NCBI GenBank assembly: GCA_934309345.1
Contig: CAKRDD010000004.1
Span: 122,697 to 186,696, forward strand
Source of the DNA: an uncultured Mediterraneibacter sp.
GTDB taxonomy: Bacteria; Bacillota; Clostridia; Lachnospirales; Lachnospiraceae
DNA: 64,000 bases
Direction of reading: 5' to 3'
Each line of letters begins with the position of its first letter. The first letter of the stretch is position 1. Of this stretch, positions 1-8,906 are shown piece after piece. Position numbers and translations under genes: made by a program. Below the pieces are notes generated by a model that saw only the letters and a list, made by a program, of their open reading frames with translations, made no database searches and was not told where the DNA came from.

Positions 1-1367
1 GGATCAACTGCCGTGGCTATATCATACGTGATGATCAGCAAGAGCCGATCTACCTGATCGGATGTATCAATGAAATCGGTAACCGGCAGAAAGCTGATAA
101 TATTACCGGACTTCTCGGAGAGACTTCTTTGGAAAAATATTTCAAAGATTCGGTTTCTACGCTTAATAAAGGCTTTCTGATTCATGTTGGAATTGACGGT
201 TTTAAAATGATCAATGAAAACTATGGATGGGATTACGGCGACTACATTCTTCGAGAAACAGCGTCCTGTATCTTATCCTGTGTCTCAGATAGCCAGAAGG
301 TCTACAAGATAGCATCAGATGAATTTATTATATTAGATACAATATCCTCTGATATGACAACAGCATCCAGACTTTATGACCGGATGTGCAAACATATTAA
401 TCAGTTTATTGAAGAAAACAACTTTGCTGCGGTATTTACTATTTCTGCCGGTATCTTGCCGCTTCCGGATCTGTCACAGACCGGTTATGCAGAGATTATA
501 AAGCGAACTGACTTTTCACTGACCATGGCTAAGCAGCATGGAAGAAACTGCTGTTATATATTCCAGGAAGAAGAGTACCAGAATTTCTTACGTATCCGTG
601 AGATCTCGAATGAGCTTCATTCAGCAGTAAATCATGGTTTCCGTGGATTCTCAATAATCTTCCAGCCAATCATGGATATCCGACAGGATAAACTGACCGG
701 AGCAGAGGTGCTGATACGCTTTGCTTCTAAAAAATTTGGACAGATCTCACCTGCTGAGTTCATACCACTTTTAGAGACAAGTGGACTGATCATTCCAACC
801 GGACGCTGGTTCATGCGAGAGGCAATAACTGCCTGCCGGAAAATCCGGATGCAGATTCCTGATTTCAAAGTTAATATTAATGTATCTCAGGTGCAGATCA
901 CAAAATCAGATATTATTACAGACCTTATCAGCGAGATGGACGCTTCTGGTCTTCCACCTGCTGCAATTGTAATTGAACTGACAGAAAGTATTCTGCTCGA
1001 AAAAAATGAAAAGGCGCAAAACTTCCTGAAAGAATTAAAACAGGCCGGCTTGCAGTTAGCATTGGATGACTTTGGAACCGGTTATTCCAACTTTCATTAT
1101 CTGAGTGAACTTCACCCTGATATTGTTAAGATTGATCGTGTTTTTACTTCCAAGGCAATCACGGACAAAAAGGAATATTATCTGTTAAATCAGTTTAGTA
1201 ACATGATTCATAATCTTGGTCTGAAACTTTGTATTGAAGGTATTGAGACAGAAGACGAATTACAGAAGATGAAACTTCTGAAACCGGATTACTGCCAGGG
1301 ATTCTACTGGGGACGGCCGTGTCCTTATGATGAATTCAGAAAACATTTTGTGGATGTGGAAAGATAA
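1..1367 (+). CDS. PAS-GGDEF-EAL protein, c-di-GMP phosphodiesterase (5' end outside window)
   Basis: The frame is open from base 3, so the gene begins upstream of the window; the ATG/TTG codons inside are not taken as starts. About 40 residues at the left edge resemble the end of a PAS/PAC domain. A GGDEF domain follows, but its signature reads ASDEF instead of GGDEF, so cyclase activity is unlikely. The EAL domain looks complete: EVLIRF at the EAL position, NINVSQ, ELTES, the DDFGTGYS loop, VKID, a GIETEDE segment and the QGFYWGRP end. From the family this predicts hydrolysis of cyclic di-GMP in the cytosol, with the degenerate GGDEF perhaps binding GTP as an allosteric site. The gene stands alone and is followed by a strong hairpin. 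Confident on domains, moderate on activity. Confidence 0.88.
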   Translation, partial: INCRGYIIRDDQQEPIYLIGCINEIGNRQKADNITGLLGETSLEKYFKDSVSTLNKGFLIHVGIDGFKMINENYGWDYGDYILRETASCILSCVSDSQKVYKIASDEFIILDTISSDMTTASRLYDRMCKHINQFIEENNFAAVFTISAGILPLPDLSQTGYAEIIKRTDFSLTMAKQHGRNCCYIFQEEEYQNFLRIREISNELHSAVNHGFRGFSIIFQPIMDIRQDKLTGAEVLIRFASKKFGQISPAEFIPLLETSGLIIPTGRWFMREAITACRKIRMQIPDFKVNINVSQVQITKSDIITDLISEMDASGLPPAAIVIELTESILLEKNEKAQNFLKELKQAGLQLALDDFGTGYSNFHYLSELHPDIVKIDRVFTSKAITDKKEYYLLNQFSNMIHNLGLKLCIEGIETEDELQKMKLLKPDYCQGFYWGRPCPYDEFRKHFVDVER

Positions 1368-1378
1368 TTACACTATTC

Positions 1379-1428
1379 AAAAAGAGAAGCCAATTCCCAA
1401 GCATTTGGGAAATAGCTTCTCTTTTTTC
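1379..1428. terminator. Bidirectional intrinsic terminator
   Basis: A long perfect-looking stem (AAAGAGAAGC...GCTTCTCTTT with an inner ATTCCCAA/TTGGGAAT part and GCAT loop) has an A run on the left and a T run on the right. It lies between two convergent genes, the EAL protein and the TPM protein, and can serve both. Confidence 0.85.
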
Positions 1429-1468
1429 ACTATTAAATTGCCCGGTATTCTGTATCCGGACATCTCTC

Positions 1469-2293
1469 CTAGAATTTTCCGCCACCGCCTCCGGCAGTGC
1501 TTCCGGAAGATGTTGTATGCGTACTGCTTCCGCCACCACCACTGGAAGAATCATTTTTCTCTTTTTTCGTTTTTGTCATTGTATTATACAGGAATATGTC
1601 TCTGCTCTCGGTAAGATTCATACTTCCTGCCTTCACATAGTTATTGGCTGCTGCCTGGAAACGTACTGTTTTAAGCTTTGATTTCATAGTGCCAACAACA
1701 ATCAATGAAAGGACGATACCAGCTACTAATGAAATCGGAACCCAGATCCATGACATTGGTTTTTGTGGTTCATTATCGATATCATAAGGTTCTCCTGTTT
1801 TTGCCTGTGTAATAAAATCATCACACTCATCAGCAAATGTATCAAATGCTGCTGCAAAATCACCATCGGACAAATCACCTGTCATCTCTTCTCCTATGTA
1901 CTGGATACCTGCATCCGTAAATGCTGTAATAGCATATCCGTAGGTTGCCATATACCAGTCATGATCTTCCATGCTGATCAGAAGTATTGTTCCATCCTTA
2001 TCTGGTCCATAACCATAATTATGAGACTCGTAGAATCGTTCCGCATAATCAGATACCGTCAGTCCATCCAGTGTATCGGTTGTGGCAACCGTCACATCTA
2101 CATTCTGTCGCGTACTGATTTCATCTAACTTACTGGTTAACAGCTCCTTTTCATCTGTGGACAGAAGCTCAGCATTGTCGATGACACGAGGATATTCATT
2201 CGCGAATCCTTCTGTTTCCTCCGCAAAAGCCGGAACTGCAAGGCCAAGACAGAGGATGAGGATCGTCATAAACGATAAAATTCTTTTCTTCAT
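1469..2293 (-). CDS. TPM-domain membrane-anchored protein (YgcG-like)
   Basis: 274 residues. An N-terminal signal peptide (MKKRILSF followed by a hydrophobic run ending PAFAEE) precedes a TPM domain (about 35-160: DNAELLSTDE, the DVTVATTDTLDG strand, YGYGPDKDG, YMATYGYAI). A single membrane helix sits near 182-202, then a basic region and a Ser/Gly-rich tail with two GGGG runs ending GKF. TPM proteins of this kind are exported and membrane-tethered; some have phosphatase activity, others assist membrane complexes. A GGGAGGTGG ribosome site precedes the ATG. It is the last gene of a reverse-strand set with the zinc-ribbon and SPFH genes, which suggests a shared envelope role (inference). Confidence 0.85.
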   Translation of the reverse strand: MKKRILSFMTILILCLGLAVPAFAEETEGFANEYPRVIDNAELLSTDEKELLTSKLDEISTRQNVDVTVATTDTLDGLTVSDYAERFYESHNYGYGPDKDGTILLISMEDHDWYMATYGYAITAFTDAGIQYIGEEMTGDLSDGDFAAAFDTFADECDDFITQAKTGEPYDIDNEPQKPMSWIWVPISLVAGIVLSLIVVGTMKSKLKTVRFQAAANNYVKAGSMNLTESRDIFLYNTMTKTKKEKNDSSSGGGGSSTHTTSSGSTAGGGGGKF

Positions 2294-2305
2294 TTCCCCA
2301 CCTCC

Positions 2306-3400
2306 CTAAAACAGTCCGATCAGGTGCATAAGCCATGCAGCACCATACGTTACAACTGAGAATACAGCTGCCAGCATCACTGTCCAGCGTGCTGCCGCAC
2401 CTTTATCTACCGGCAGATCACCGACAAACTTTCCTGTCTGTCCATTCATTGCAAAGGTGTATTTATTTCCGTTCCATGTCGTATTCAGAAGCCATACCGG
2501 ATACAGTGCATACTTTGCTTTTCCGCCATGAAATTGTACACTGCTATTGTCTGTTGTTACTGTAGCATAACCTTTTACTGTCTCAGCAAAAGCTTCCTCC
2601 GTAGAATGTTTTACACGTTTATTGGCACGTTCAATACTTTGTTCAGCAGTTACGTCATACTTATCTGCAAGATATCCTGCAAGATAAGCAGTCTGGAAAT
2701 CCACCGCACCTGAAATATTGAATGGCTCGATAGATTCCATCAGATCATCTGCCATCTTTGTGGATCCATCTACCGGAACATTTTCAAAACCAATACTTCC
2801 ACCCCGGTGAACCATAAAATGACTTGTCTCCGTATAATCATAATCACTGTCACTCCACATTCGTACCTTTGTTGCCCGATAGCGAACTGTGGCATCTACG
2901 TTTGTATCAAAAAGCCAGAATGGAACGTAAATACCTTTGATCTCATCAATATGATTCTGATCCTTGAAGATCTTTGGCAGAAGACGTTTTCCGGTCAGAT
3001 GCTTCTTCAATCCTTCTTTTGCTGCCTTTTTATCTAATTTGAACGGGATCACCAGATCCGGTTTTAATGCTCCCGCAAATTGTCCCATCATTACAATCGG
3101 ATTATCACAGAATGGGCAGGATGTTGCTGCCATGTTGGCATCTCCGACAATCTCACCTCCACAGGACTTACATACATACGTGCGTAAACCATCTGTTTCT
3201 CCTTCCTGCCATTCACTGCCTGCGGAAGTATCCCACTCCATATCATCTGTCTGTTCATTCTGCAGCTCTGCATCATAACCTTTGAGTGCATCCATCTCAA
3301 ACTCGGTATCGCAGTACGGACACTTCATCTTCTGAATCTTACTGTCAAAGGCAATTGCGCCGCCACAGCAAGGACATTTATATTCCTGCAAGCCTGCCAT
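2306..3400 (-). CDS. Zinc-ribbon (TFIIB-type) membrane protein, conserved in Clostridia
   Basis: 364 residues. Two N-terminal zinc ribbons are visible: CPCCGG...CPYC at about 9-33 and CKSCGG...CPFC at about 77-100. A globular region follows with several aromatic strands (YVPFWLFDTN, YPVWLLNTTWNG), and a hydrophobic helix near the C terminus (about 338-360) suggests membrane attachment. The family is common in Lachnospiraceae and often labelled TFIIB-type zinc-ribbon protein; no enzyme activity is known to me. An AAAGGAG ribosome site supports the ATG. It lies 12 bp upstream of the TPM gene and 63 bp downstream of the SPFH gene, so the three are probably cotranscribed. Confidence 0.8.
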   Translation of the reverse strand: MAGLQEYKCPCCGGAIAFDSKIQKMKCPYCDTEFEMDALKGYDAELQNEQTDDMEWDTSAGSEWQEGETDGLRTYVCKSCGGEIVGDANMAATSCPFCDNPIVMMGQFAGALKPDLVIPFKLDKKAAKEGLKKHLTGKRLLPKIFKDQNHIDEIKGIYVPFWLFDTNVDATVRYRATKVRMWSDSDYDYTETSHFMVHRGGSIGFENVPVDGSTKMADDLMESIEPFNISGAVDFQTAYLAGYLADKYDVTAEQSIERANKRVKHSTEEAFAETVKGYATVTTDNSSVQFHGGKAKYALYPVWLLNTTWNGNKYTFAMNGQTGKFVGDLPVDKGAAARWTVMLAAVFSVVTYGAAWLMHLIGLF

Positions 3401-3463
3401 AACTCATTCTCCTTTCTTCCGTGCCGGGCTTCCGGCAGTTATTTTCCAACCGCTGTTCATCCA

Positions 3464-4918
3464 TTACTGTCTGTCGTTCTCGTCAAAGATATCTCCACAC
3501 TCCGGACAGAATCTTGGCGGATTCTTCGGATCTTCCGGTTCCCATCCGCACTTATCACAACGGTAAAGCGGTGCGCCTGCCGGCTTCTTTGCTCCACAGT
3601 TCGTACAGAATTTGCCTTTGTTTACTGCGCCACAGGAACACGTCCAGCCTTCGTCCTCTACCGGTCTCTTAGAACCGCATTCCGGACAGAAGTTGCCCGT
3701 CACCGTAGCTCCGCAAGAGCATTTCCATGCGCCCGGCTCCGGTTTCGGTTCCGGTTTCTTTGCTCCACAGTTCGGACAGAAGTTACCTGTTACTGTGGTA
3801 CCACATGCACATTTCCATCCGCCTGCTGCCGGAGCTGCATGCGGTGCCGGTGTCGGCTGTGGTGTCGGAGCCGCCTGCTGCTGTGCTGCCTGCTGAGCCT
3901 GCTGTTGCTGTCCCATAACGAAAAGATTCTGTGCATTCATTCCACCACCGGCTGCGTTCATTGCCATACCCATGCCCATGAATCCTGTCATAGCTCCTGC
4001 CTCGTTGCCCGCTGCGGTCTTCATCGCATCTGCCTGAGCACCGACAAGTGTAGCTGCTGCCATTGTAGGATCACGCATGATTGCTGTACGCTGTGCCTGT
4101 TTGATCAGTTCTGCATCCTCGTCCGGAAGAGTAACTGATCCAAGAGCAATACTGACAACCTTCAGTCCACGAAGAGCGCCCCACTTCTCTGAAAGTGCAG
4201 TATTCATGGCATTTTCAAGATCTGTGTTGTGTGTTACGATCTGGTTTGGACGAAGCTCCATCTCTGACAAACGGCCAAATGCCGGCTGCAGGGCTGAGAT
4301 AAATTCTGTCTTAAGAGTACTGTCAAGTTCTTCACGGGAATACTCCTGTTCTACATTTCCACATACATTTGAATAGAACAACAGTGGGTCAACAATCTTA
4401 TAAGAATATACACCTGAACAACGGATTGATACGTCAATATCCAATCCGATCTTGGAGTCTACTACACGGAACGGAACCGGATTCGCTGTACCAAAACGGT
4501 TTTCCAGAATTTCCTTTGTATTAAAGTAATAAATTCTCTGATCCTTACCTGTATCTCCACCATAAGTAAAACGCTTGCCTACGGTTTTAAATGTCTCTTT
4601 AATGCTCTCACCGAGATTGCCCGAGAAAATAGATGGTTCTGTTGAGGTATCATATGTAAATTCACCAGGCTCTGCACAAACTTCTACAACCTTACCCTGT
4701 TCTACAATGATCATACACTGTCCATCAGCCACGGCAATACCGGAACCGTTAGAAATGATATTGTCATTTCCTTTCGTATTAGAAGAACGACCTGTCGTTC
4801 TCTTCTGTCCCTTTGTAACGAGCACTTCTTTCGGCATAGATTCGCAATAGAAAAATTCCTTCCATTGATCCGCTAATGTTCCACCGAGTGCACCCATACC
4901 TGCTTTAATAAGTCCCAT
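3464..4918 (-). CDS. SPFH-domain protein with four C-terminal zinc ribbons (YdjI-like)
   Basis: 484 residues. The N-terminal half (about 1-290) matches the SPFH/virion-core-protein family that includes Bacillus YdjI: GMGALGGTLADQWKEFF, the FTYDTSTEPSIFSG region and VVSIALGSVTLPDED. A low-complexity Met/Gly/Gln/Ala/Pro linker (about 310-365) leads to four zinc ribbons: three of the WxCxCG...FCxxCG type and a final YRCDKCG...FCPECG. SPFH proteins form membrane-associated scaffolds; in Bacillus YdjI acts with PspA-type envelope stress proteins. The start follows AAGGAGGAG. It heads the SPFH / zinc-ribbon / TPM set, and its ribbons resemble those of the repeat protein at 42.4 kb. Confidence 0.85.
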   Translation of the reverse strand: MGLIKAGMGALGGTLADQWKEFFYCESMPKEVLVTKGQKRTTGRSSNTKGNDNIISNGSGIAVADGQCMIIVEQGKVVEVCAEPGEFTYDTSTEPSIFSGNLGESIKETFKTVGKRFTYGGDTGKDQRIYYFNTKEILENRFGTANPVPFRVVDSKIGLDIDVSIRCSGVYSYKIVDPLLFYSNVCGNVEQEYSREELDSTLKTEFISALQPAFGRLSEMELRPNQIVTHNTDLENAMNTALSEKWGALRGLKVVSIALGSVTLPDEDAELIKQAQRTAIMRDPTMAAATLVGAQADAMKTAAGNEAGAMTGFMGMGMAMNAAGGGMNAQNLFVMGQQQQAQQAAQQQAAPTPQPTPAPHAAPAAGGWKCACGTTVTGNFCPNCGAKKPEPKPEPGAWKCSCGATVTGNFCPECGSKRPVEDEGWTCSCGAVNKGKFCTNCGAKKPAGAPLYRCDKCGWEPEDPKNPPRFCPECGDIFDENDRQ

Positions 4919-5001
4919 ATTGACTCCTCCTTTTCCAACTTATGATCTGTCTGTATTTTAAAGTTCTACAGACAAATCACGATTTGTTTTCTGCTGCCTT
5001 T

Positions 5002-5385
5002 TTACATCGCATAAATCTGATCCATCAGATATTCAGCTGTCATAGATCCGTAGAAAAACTGATCAATAAAACCATTCTTCTTTGCATCCCGAATATCTAT
5101 CGCTGCCTGTCGTTCCGTATTGGAATCTACAATGAGAGCAATTTTACAGTGGGGACACATTTTCTTTACTTCATCACGAAGCTTTAATCTCTCACAGAGA
5201 TTCCATGGGGTATAACCTGTCACTTCCATTATAAGAACAAATGGTTTGTACACCTGACACAATTCAACCGTATCCTTCGGAGACTCCGTACGAATCACAT
5301 CGATCTCATAATCTGAATTTCTGAATGCGGTCGCTATGGAATCAGCAAACAGAAAATTCTGCATATCGACCACAATTTTCCGCAT
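5002..5385 (-). CDS. Orphan receiver-like protein (degenerate REC)
   Basis: About 128 residues from the ATG at 5385, chosen because AAGGAAAGGGGG lies just upstream. The pattern MRKIVVDMQ / VLIMEVTGY / IALIVDSNT follows the alternating strand-helix order of response-regulator receivers. The usual acidic pair is reduced, and the expected Asp at the end of strand 3 reads ME where LxD would be, so phosphorylation is doubtful. There is no output domain. It is separated from the LuxR regulator upstream by a strong terminator, so it is its own unit. Possible role: an anti-adaptor or phosphate-independent binding partner (inference). Confidence 0.6.
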   Translation of the reverse strand: MRKIVVDMQNFLFADSIATAFRNSDYEIDVIRTESPKDTVELCQVYKPFVLIMEVTGYTPWNLCERLKLRDEVKKMCPHCKIALIVDSNTERQAAIDIRDAKKNGFIDQFFYGSMTAEYLMDQIYAM

Positions 5386-5455
5386 CAAACCATCCCCCTT
5401 TCCTTTCACGACATATCCGATGTGTTCTTTCCTTTTATTGTATTATAACAAAAAA

Positions 5456-5502
5456 GAAAAAATCTGTCTGTCCTCGAAAGTGAGGACAAATAGATTTTTT
5501 CT
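5456..5502 (-). terminator. Intrinsic terminator of the first signalling operon
   Basis: The stem AAAAAATCTxTxTGTCCTC / GAGGACAxAxAGATTTTTT has a short GAAA/TTTC-type loop and ends in a T run on the reverse strand. It lies immediately after the stop of the LuxR regulator. Confidence 0.85.
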
Positions 5503-5505
5503 CTT

Positions 5506-6141
5506 TCAATCATCAAGTTGATTTCCCGGTACAACCAGACGCTTACCGACTGCTGCTACCATCAGACGATTACGATTTGAATATCCTGTCTTTTCTAACA
5601 TACGGTTGATATAAGTCCTGACGGAAGATTCTGCCACATGAAGTTTTGCTGCAATCTCATTGTTTGTCTTTCCTTCGCATAACAAACGCAAAGTCTCAAG
5701 TTCCTGATCTGACAAATCACAGGAAAGTGCCTTTCCAAGTTGTACTGCCGGTACACTGTCCGGCCAGAAATGTTTTCCTGAAAGGGTTCCTTCAATCACA
5801 TCAATGAGATCTCCGGATGGAGAGTCCTTATACCAGAAACTATCTGCACCGATCTTTCTTGCACGATCCAAGAAACGTCCTTCAAGCATTGAAGTGACCA
5901 TCACGATCTTAATCCGGGGATAGAACTTTTTGACTGATTCAGCCGCTGTCAAACCGTCAGAATCACTCTCCGTACAAATATCCATCAGAATCAGGTCTAT
6001 ATGTCCTTCTCCGCATCGGCTGAGCGCAGCATCAGCACGGGTCAATGTACCTGCCACTTCGCAATCTATACATTTTTCAACGCATGTGCAAAGATACATG
6101 CGCGCAAGCGCCTGATCCTCAACAATTAATATTTTTTTCAC
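5506..6141 (-). CDS. NarL/FixJ-type response regulator
   Basis: About 211 residues from a GTG at 6141; the site GGGGGAGAGG just upstream favours this over an in-frame ATG at 6168. The receiver shows the ED pair (IVEDQ), the phospho-acceptor D in LILMDI, the T/S in VTSM and the K in YKD. The C-terminal LuxR helix-turn-helix is clear (LRLLCEGKTNNEIA...VRTYINRML). It overlaps the end of the upstream kinase by 23 bp, so they are translationally coupled. It should be phosphorylated by that kinase and control transcription. A paralogue lies at 44.9 kb. Confidence 0.88.
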   Translation of the reverse strand: MKKILIVEDQALARMYLCTCVEKCIDCEVAGTLTRADAALSRCGEGHIDLILMDICTESDSDGLTAAESVKKFYPRIKIVMVTSMLEGRFLDRARKIGADSFWYKDSPSGDLIDVIEGTLSGKHFWPDSVPAVQLGKALSCDLSDQELETLRLLCEGKTNNEIAAKLHVAESSVRTYINRMLEKTGYSNRNRLMVAAVGKRLVVPGNQLDD

Positions 6142-7114
6142 TGCTATCCTCTCCCCCTTTCTCTGCATTATCTGTCTTTGGCAGATCCATCACCAGAGAA
6201 AACTCCGGCAGACTATATACCGTCATTATACCACCTGACTTTTCAATTCGGCGACGCAGATTCGTAAGACCTCCCCCCTCTGCAATCACCTTCTCCGGAG
6301 GCTTCCCATTATTACGGATCACCACTGAATATTTATCTTCATTTTCCTGAATACTTACTGTCAATTCTGTTGCCTTCGCATATTGAATTGCATTGTTCAA
6401 ACAAACCTGCATTGCCATATACATTAATTCTGCCGCACTCCCCGTTGGTTCTTCCCCCTTTATCTGAATGGAAACCCCGCTGCTGTTGGCATTATCGAAT
6501 AACTTCTCTTTTTCAGATAAAAGAACGGCATCACGGAAAGCAATGCTTTTCTCCCATTCATGAAGGACAACTGCTATATCAATCTCTCCAAGATTTCCTG
6601 CAAGATACTGTTTCGTTACGGTAAGACTTGCAGCAAGACCATCATGCATGGCAGACTTCGCCGCAAGCTGCTCCTTTTCTCTGACAATTGCCTTAACATT
6701 TTCCGAAAGCTCCAACAGCTTTTTTTCGTCCTCGTTAAGTTTTCGATTATCAGCAGCAATCTGTACCAATACTCGATGTATTTCTGTAATATCAGCGGCT
6801 GTAAGCTGTGTATAAGTCTCTCCGTAACGGTCTGTAACCTCTGTCTCTTCAAATCTCCAGACACTCTTATCCGGAAACTGATAGGTATCCTCCAGCCCCG
6901 GAAGCAATACAACTCCCTTTGGGGGAAAGCGAAGCGCCTGCTCAACTTCCCTGAGATGTTGCATATCACTGTCAAATAAATACTGGCTCAAACGATACAT
7001 CTGTCGGTTGCAAAGTACAATCTCTCCCTTGTAATTAAAAAAACAGACTCCGGAAGGAAGCTGATCAAAGCTTTCCTTAATTACATTGAACCCGAAATGT
7101 TTCAATCTATGCAT
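6119..7114 (-). CDS. Cytoplasmic PAS-type sensor histidine kinase
   Basis: 331 residues with no membrane segment. Residues about 10-110 form a PAS-like domain (SGVCFFNYKGEIVLCNRQM), then comes a coiled region and an H-box reading MHDGLAASL, which fits the HD-type acceptor of NarL-partner kinases. The ATPase part has NNAIQYAKA (N box), IRNNGKPP and a GGGLTNLRRRIEKSGG segment. It overlaps the 7TM gene by 8 bp and the regulator by 23 bp, indicating a tightly coupled three-gene unit. With no membrane segment of its own, it may take its signal from the 7TM partner (inference). Confidence 0.85.
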   Translation of the reverse strand: MHRLKHFGFNVIKESFDQLPSGVCFFNYKGEIVLCNRQMYRLSQYLFDSDMQHLREVEQALRFPPKGVVLLPGLEDTYQFPDKSVWRFEETEVTDRYGETYTQLTAADITEIHRVLVQIAADNRKLNEDEKKLLELSENVKAIVREKEQLAAKSAMHDGLAASLTVTKQYLAGNLGEIDIAVVLHEWEKSIAFRDAVLLSEKEKLFDNANSSGVSIQIKGEEPTGSAAELMYMAMQVCLNNAIQYAKATELTVSIQENEDKYSVVIRNNGKPPEKVIAEGGGLTNLRRRIEKSGGIMTVYSLPEFSLVMDLPKTDNAEKGGEDSSEKNINC

Positions 7115-8753
7115 TGTCCTGCCCTCCTATCTGTGTACGAACCAGCCACAGTCCATCATCCTGACAGACTGTCACTTCCTGTGAAGCTATCACTGACAGA
7201 TCTGTGTTGCATTCCACAGATAAGTTCATTTCATCATCAGATACAGAAATAAACAATGACTGTAATTCTCCTATCGTCTTCTCCGCCACAACATGCAACA
7301 ATTCAAACAAACGCACAACATCTGCTGAACGCATCGGTCTTGTCGTACGATAGATCACTCCACATTCTGTACCACAGGCAGTCATTGCCCGGACTGCTTC
7401 ATCAACCGTCAGTCGTAACTCCTGCTGTGGCAGTATTTCATATTCTTCGCTTAAAAAATACAGATTTGCTCTACGCTTAATGTATGTGCCGATCAGCAAT
7501 ATCTCTTTCAAAAATTTCCGTGTCTCACATGGATCAGCGTTCTTACATTGTTCGAGCAGCTGACGTATCTGATCTGTCTGTTTTTTGAACTTCACTTCCA
7601 GTTCATCGTAAATATGATTCTTTTCCGTCAGTTCATACAGCCTCTTCTGTACAAGATAAGCATCCTGGAGTTTCTTTTTGTTCTTCTCCATCTCCAATTT
7701 ATTTTCATTCAACCGGGCTCGAAGTTCCATTAATGGACGTACATTATCACTCCATACAACAAAGCCTCCTCTGATCGGTGCTGATGAGATGCGCATTCCA
7801 TCAGGCGTAAGTATTTTCTGTCCCTCCCTGGGACAGGAAATATCCTCTTCTGCCGCACGGGAACGAAGAACAATCTGCCCCTCTTTATCTGCAATGCAGC
7901 CTGCCAGCGTTGTTGCCTCAAACAGTTCAATATAACCTGAGTTAGACTGTATCATCCTGCAATGGATGCAGCTTTCGTAAATAGCCATATACATCAGACA
8001 GTTCATCACATTCATATCCCCAAACACATAACGTACCTGCGGAATTCCGATCAGATAAAGCACTCCATACAGAATTGTCACACAACAAAATACAAATGGC
8101 ATCACCCGTCTTTTTCCTACATTTGAAACACGACTATTCTTAAATATATGAACAACTGTAAATATCATGCAGCCCACCATCCAGGCAAGGCAGAAAAAAT
8201 ACAACACATTGTGATAATATGGTCCATTACCTGGATTTCCCGGAATTCCGCTTTTAAATGTAAATACTTTTTGATGAAGATCATTGGTAATAACACATAA
8301 AAAAAGTAGTGCAGGAATAATTGTCAACAGTTGTGTCTTTCCACTCAGACGATACTCCTCTGACTTTCCCAGAGACATCGCAATATATACCCCCAGCAAC
8401 GGGATAAACAGCATTGGCAAATAATATAAATACCATAGATACCTCGCCACTGTCAGATCCGTAACCACTTCATACTTAAGTGTCCGCAGGATAAGCCAGA
8501 GCAACATCAGTGCATCTGTCAGGCGCAGACAGTGCAGTACCGGCTTCTGAATGATCCGCCGGTCAATAGAATATCCCCACAAAGCAAGTAGAAGTATATA
8601 TAGCGCCGCGCGGACATCCCCCGGATAACCGCTGCCTATATCATACATATCCAGCATACGGCAAGTATAAGCCAGCGCAATAATTGTAAAAACAAAAATC
8701 ATTACATACAATTGTCTTTTGTTTCGTTTCCTCATATTATCCATTCTTTTCAT
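7107..8753 (-). CDS. 7TM sensor protein (histidine-kinase N-terminal 7TM type), no kinase domain
   Basis: 548 residues. About seven hydrophobic helices (about 14-260) match the 7TM region found at the N terminus of some sensor kinases, including the ND.HQ motif (TNDLHQKVFTF). A small PAS-like segment (TTLAGCIADKEGQIVLRSRA) and a long coiled coil (about 335-400, NENKLEMEKNKKKLQD) follow. The last 150 residues have no recognisable H box or ATP-binding motifs. I infer a membrane sensor that acts on the cytoplasmic kinase encoded next. The start is the first ATG; its ribosome site is weak, so an ATG 6 codons in is possible. Its paralogue is at 46.9 kb. Confidence 0.75.
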   Translation of the reverse strand: MKRMDNMRKRNKRQLYVMIFVFTIIALAYTCRMLDMYDIGSGYPGDVRAALYILLLALWGYSIDRRIIQKPVLHCLRLTDALMLLWLILRTLKYEVVTDLTVARYLWYLYYLPMLFIPLLGVYIAMSLGKSEEYRLSGKTQLLTIIPALLFLCVITNDLHQKVFTFKSGIPGNPGNGPYYHNVLYFFCLAWMVGCMIFTVVHIFKNSRVSNVGKRRVMPFVFCCVTILYGVLYLIGIPQVRYVFGDMNVMNCLMYMAIYESCIHCRMIQSNSGYIELFEATTLAGCIADKEGQIVLRSRAAEEDISCPREGQKILTPDGMRISSAPIRGGFVVWSDNVRPLMELRARLNENKLEMEKNKKKLQDAYLVQKRLYELTEKNHIYDELEVKFKKQTDQIRQLLEQCKNADPCETRKFLKEILLIGTYIKRRANLYFLSEEYEILPQQELRLTVDEAVRAMTACGTECGVIYRTTRPMRSADVVRLFELLHVVAEKTIGELQSLFISVSDDEMNLSVECNTDLSVIASQEVTVCQDDGLWLVRTQIGGQDNA

Positions 8754-8851
8754 TCATTTCTTTCTTATATGATTATATCTGAGAAGCAGTTGCTTTGTAA
8801 AGTTTCAGTCTTGATCTGTCTTGGATTCAATAAACTCTGCTGCTTTTTACA

Positions 8852-8890
8852 CCAAAAAAGCAGCTAATCTATTTTCATAGACTAACTGCT
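8852..8890 (-). terminator. Intrinsic terminator of the 8.9-15.5 kb operon
   Basis: On the reverse strand AGCAGTTAGTCTAT, GAAA loop, ATAGATTAGCTGCT and then TTTTTT. It lies 17 bp after the stop of the permease gene and ends the five-gene operon. Confidence 0.85.
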
Positions 8891-8906
8891 CCTGTTGAAT
8901 TTTTTA

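Noticed and set aside
3612..3896. Open frames opposite the Ala/Gln/Pro linker and zinc ribbons of the SPFH gene
   Set aside because: Low-complexity antisense shadows of a well-supported gene.
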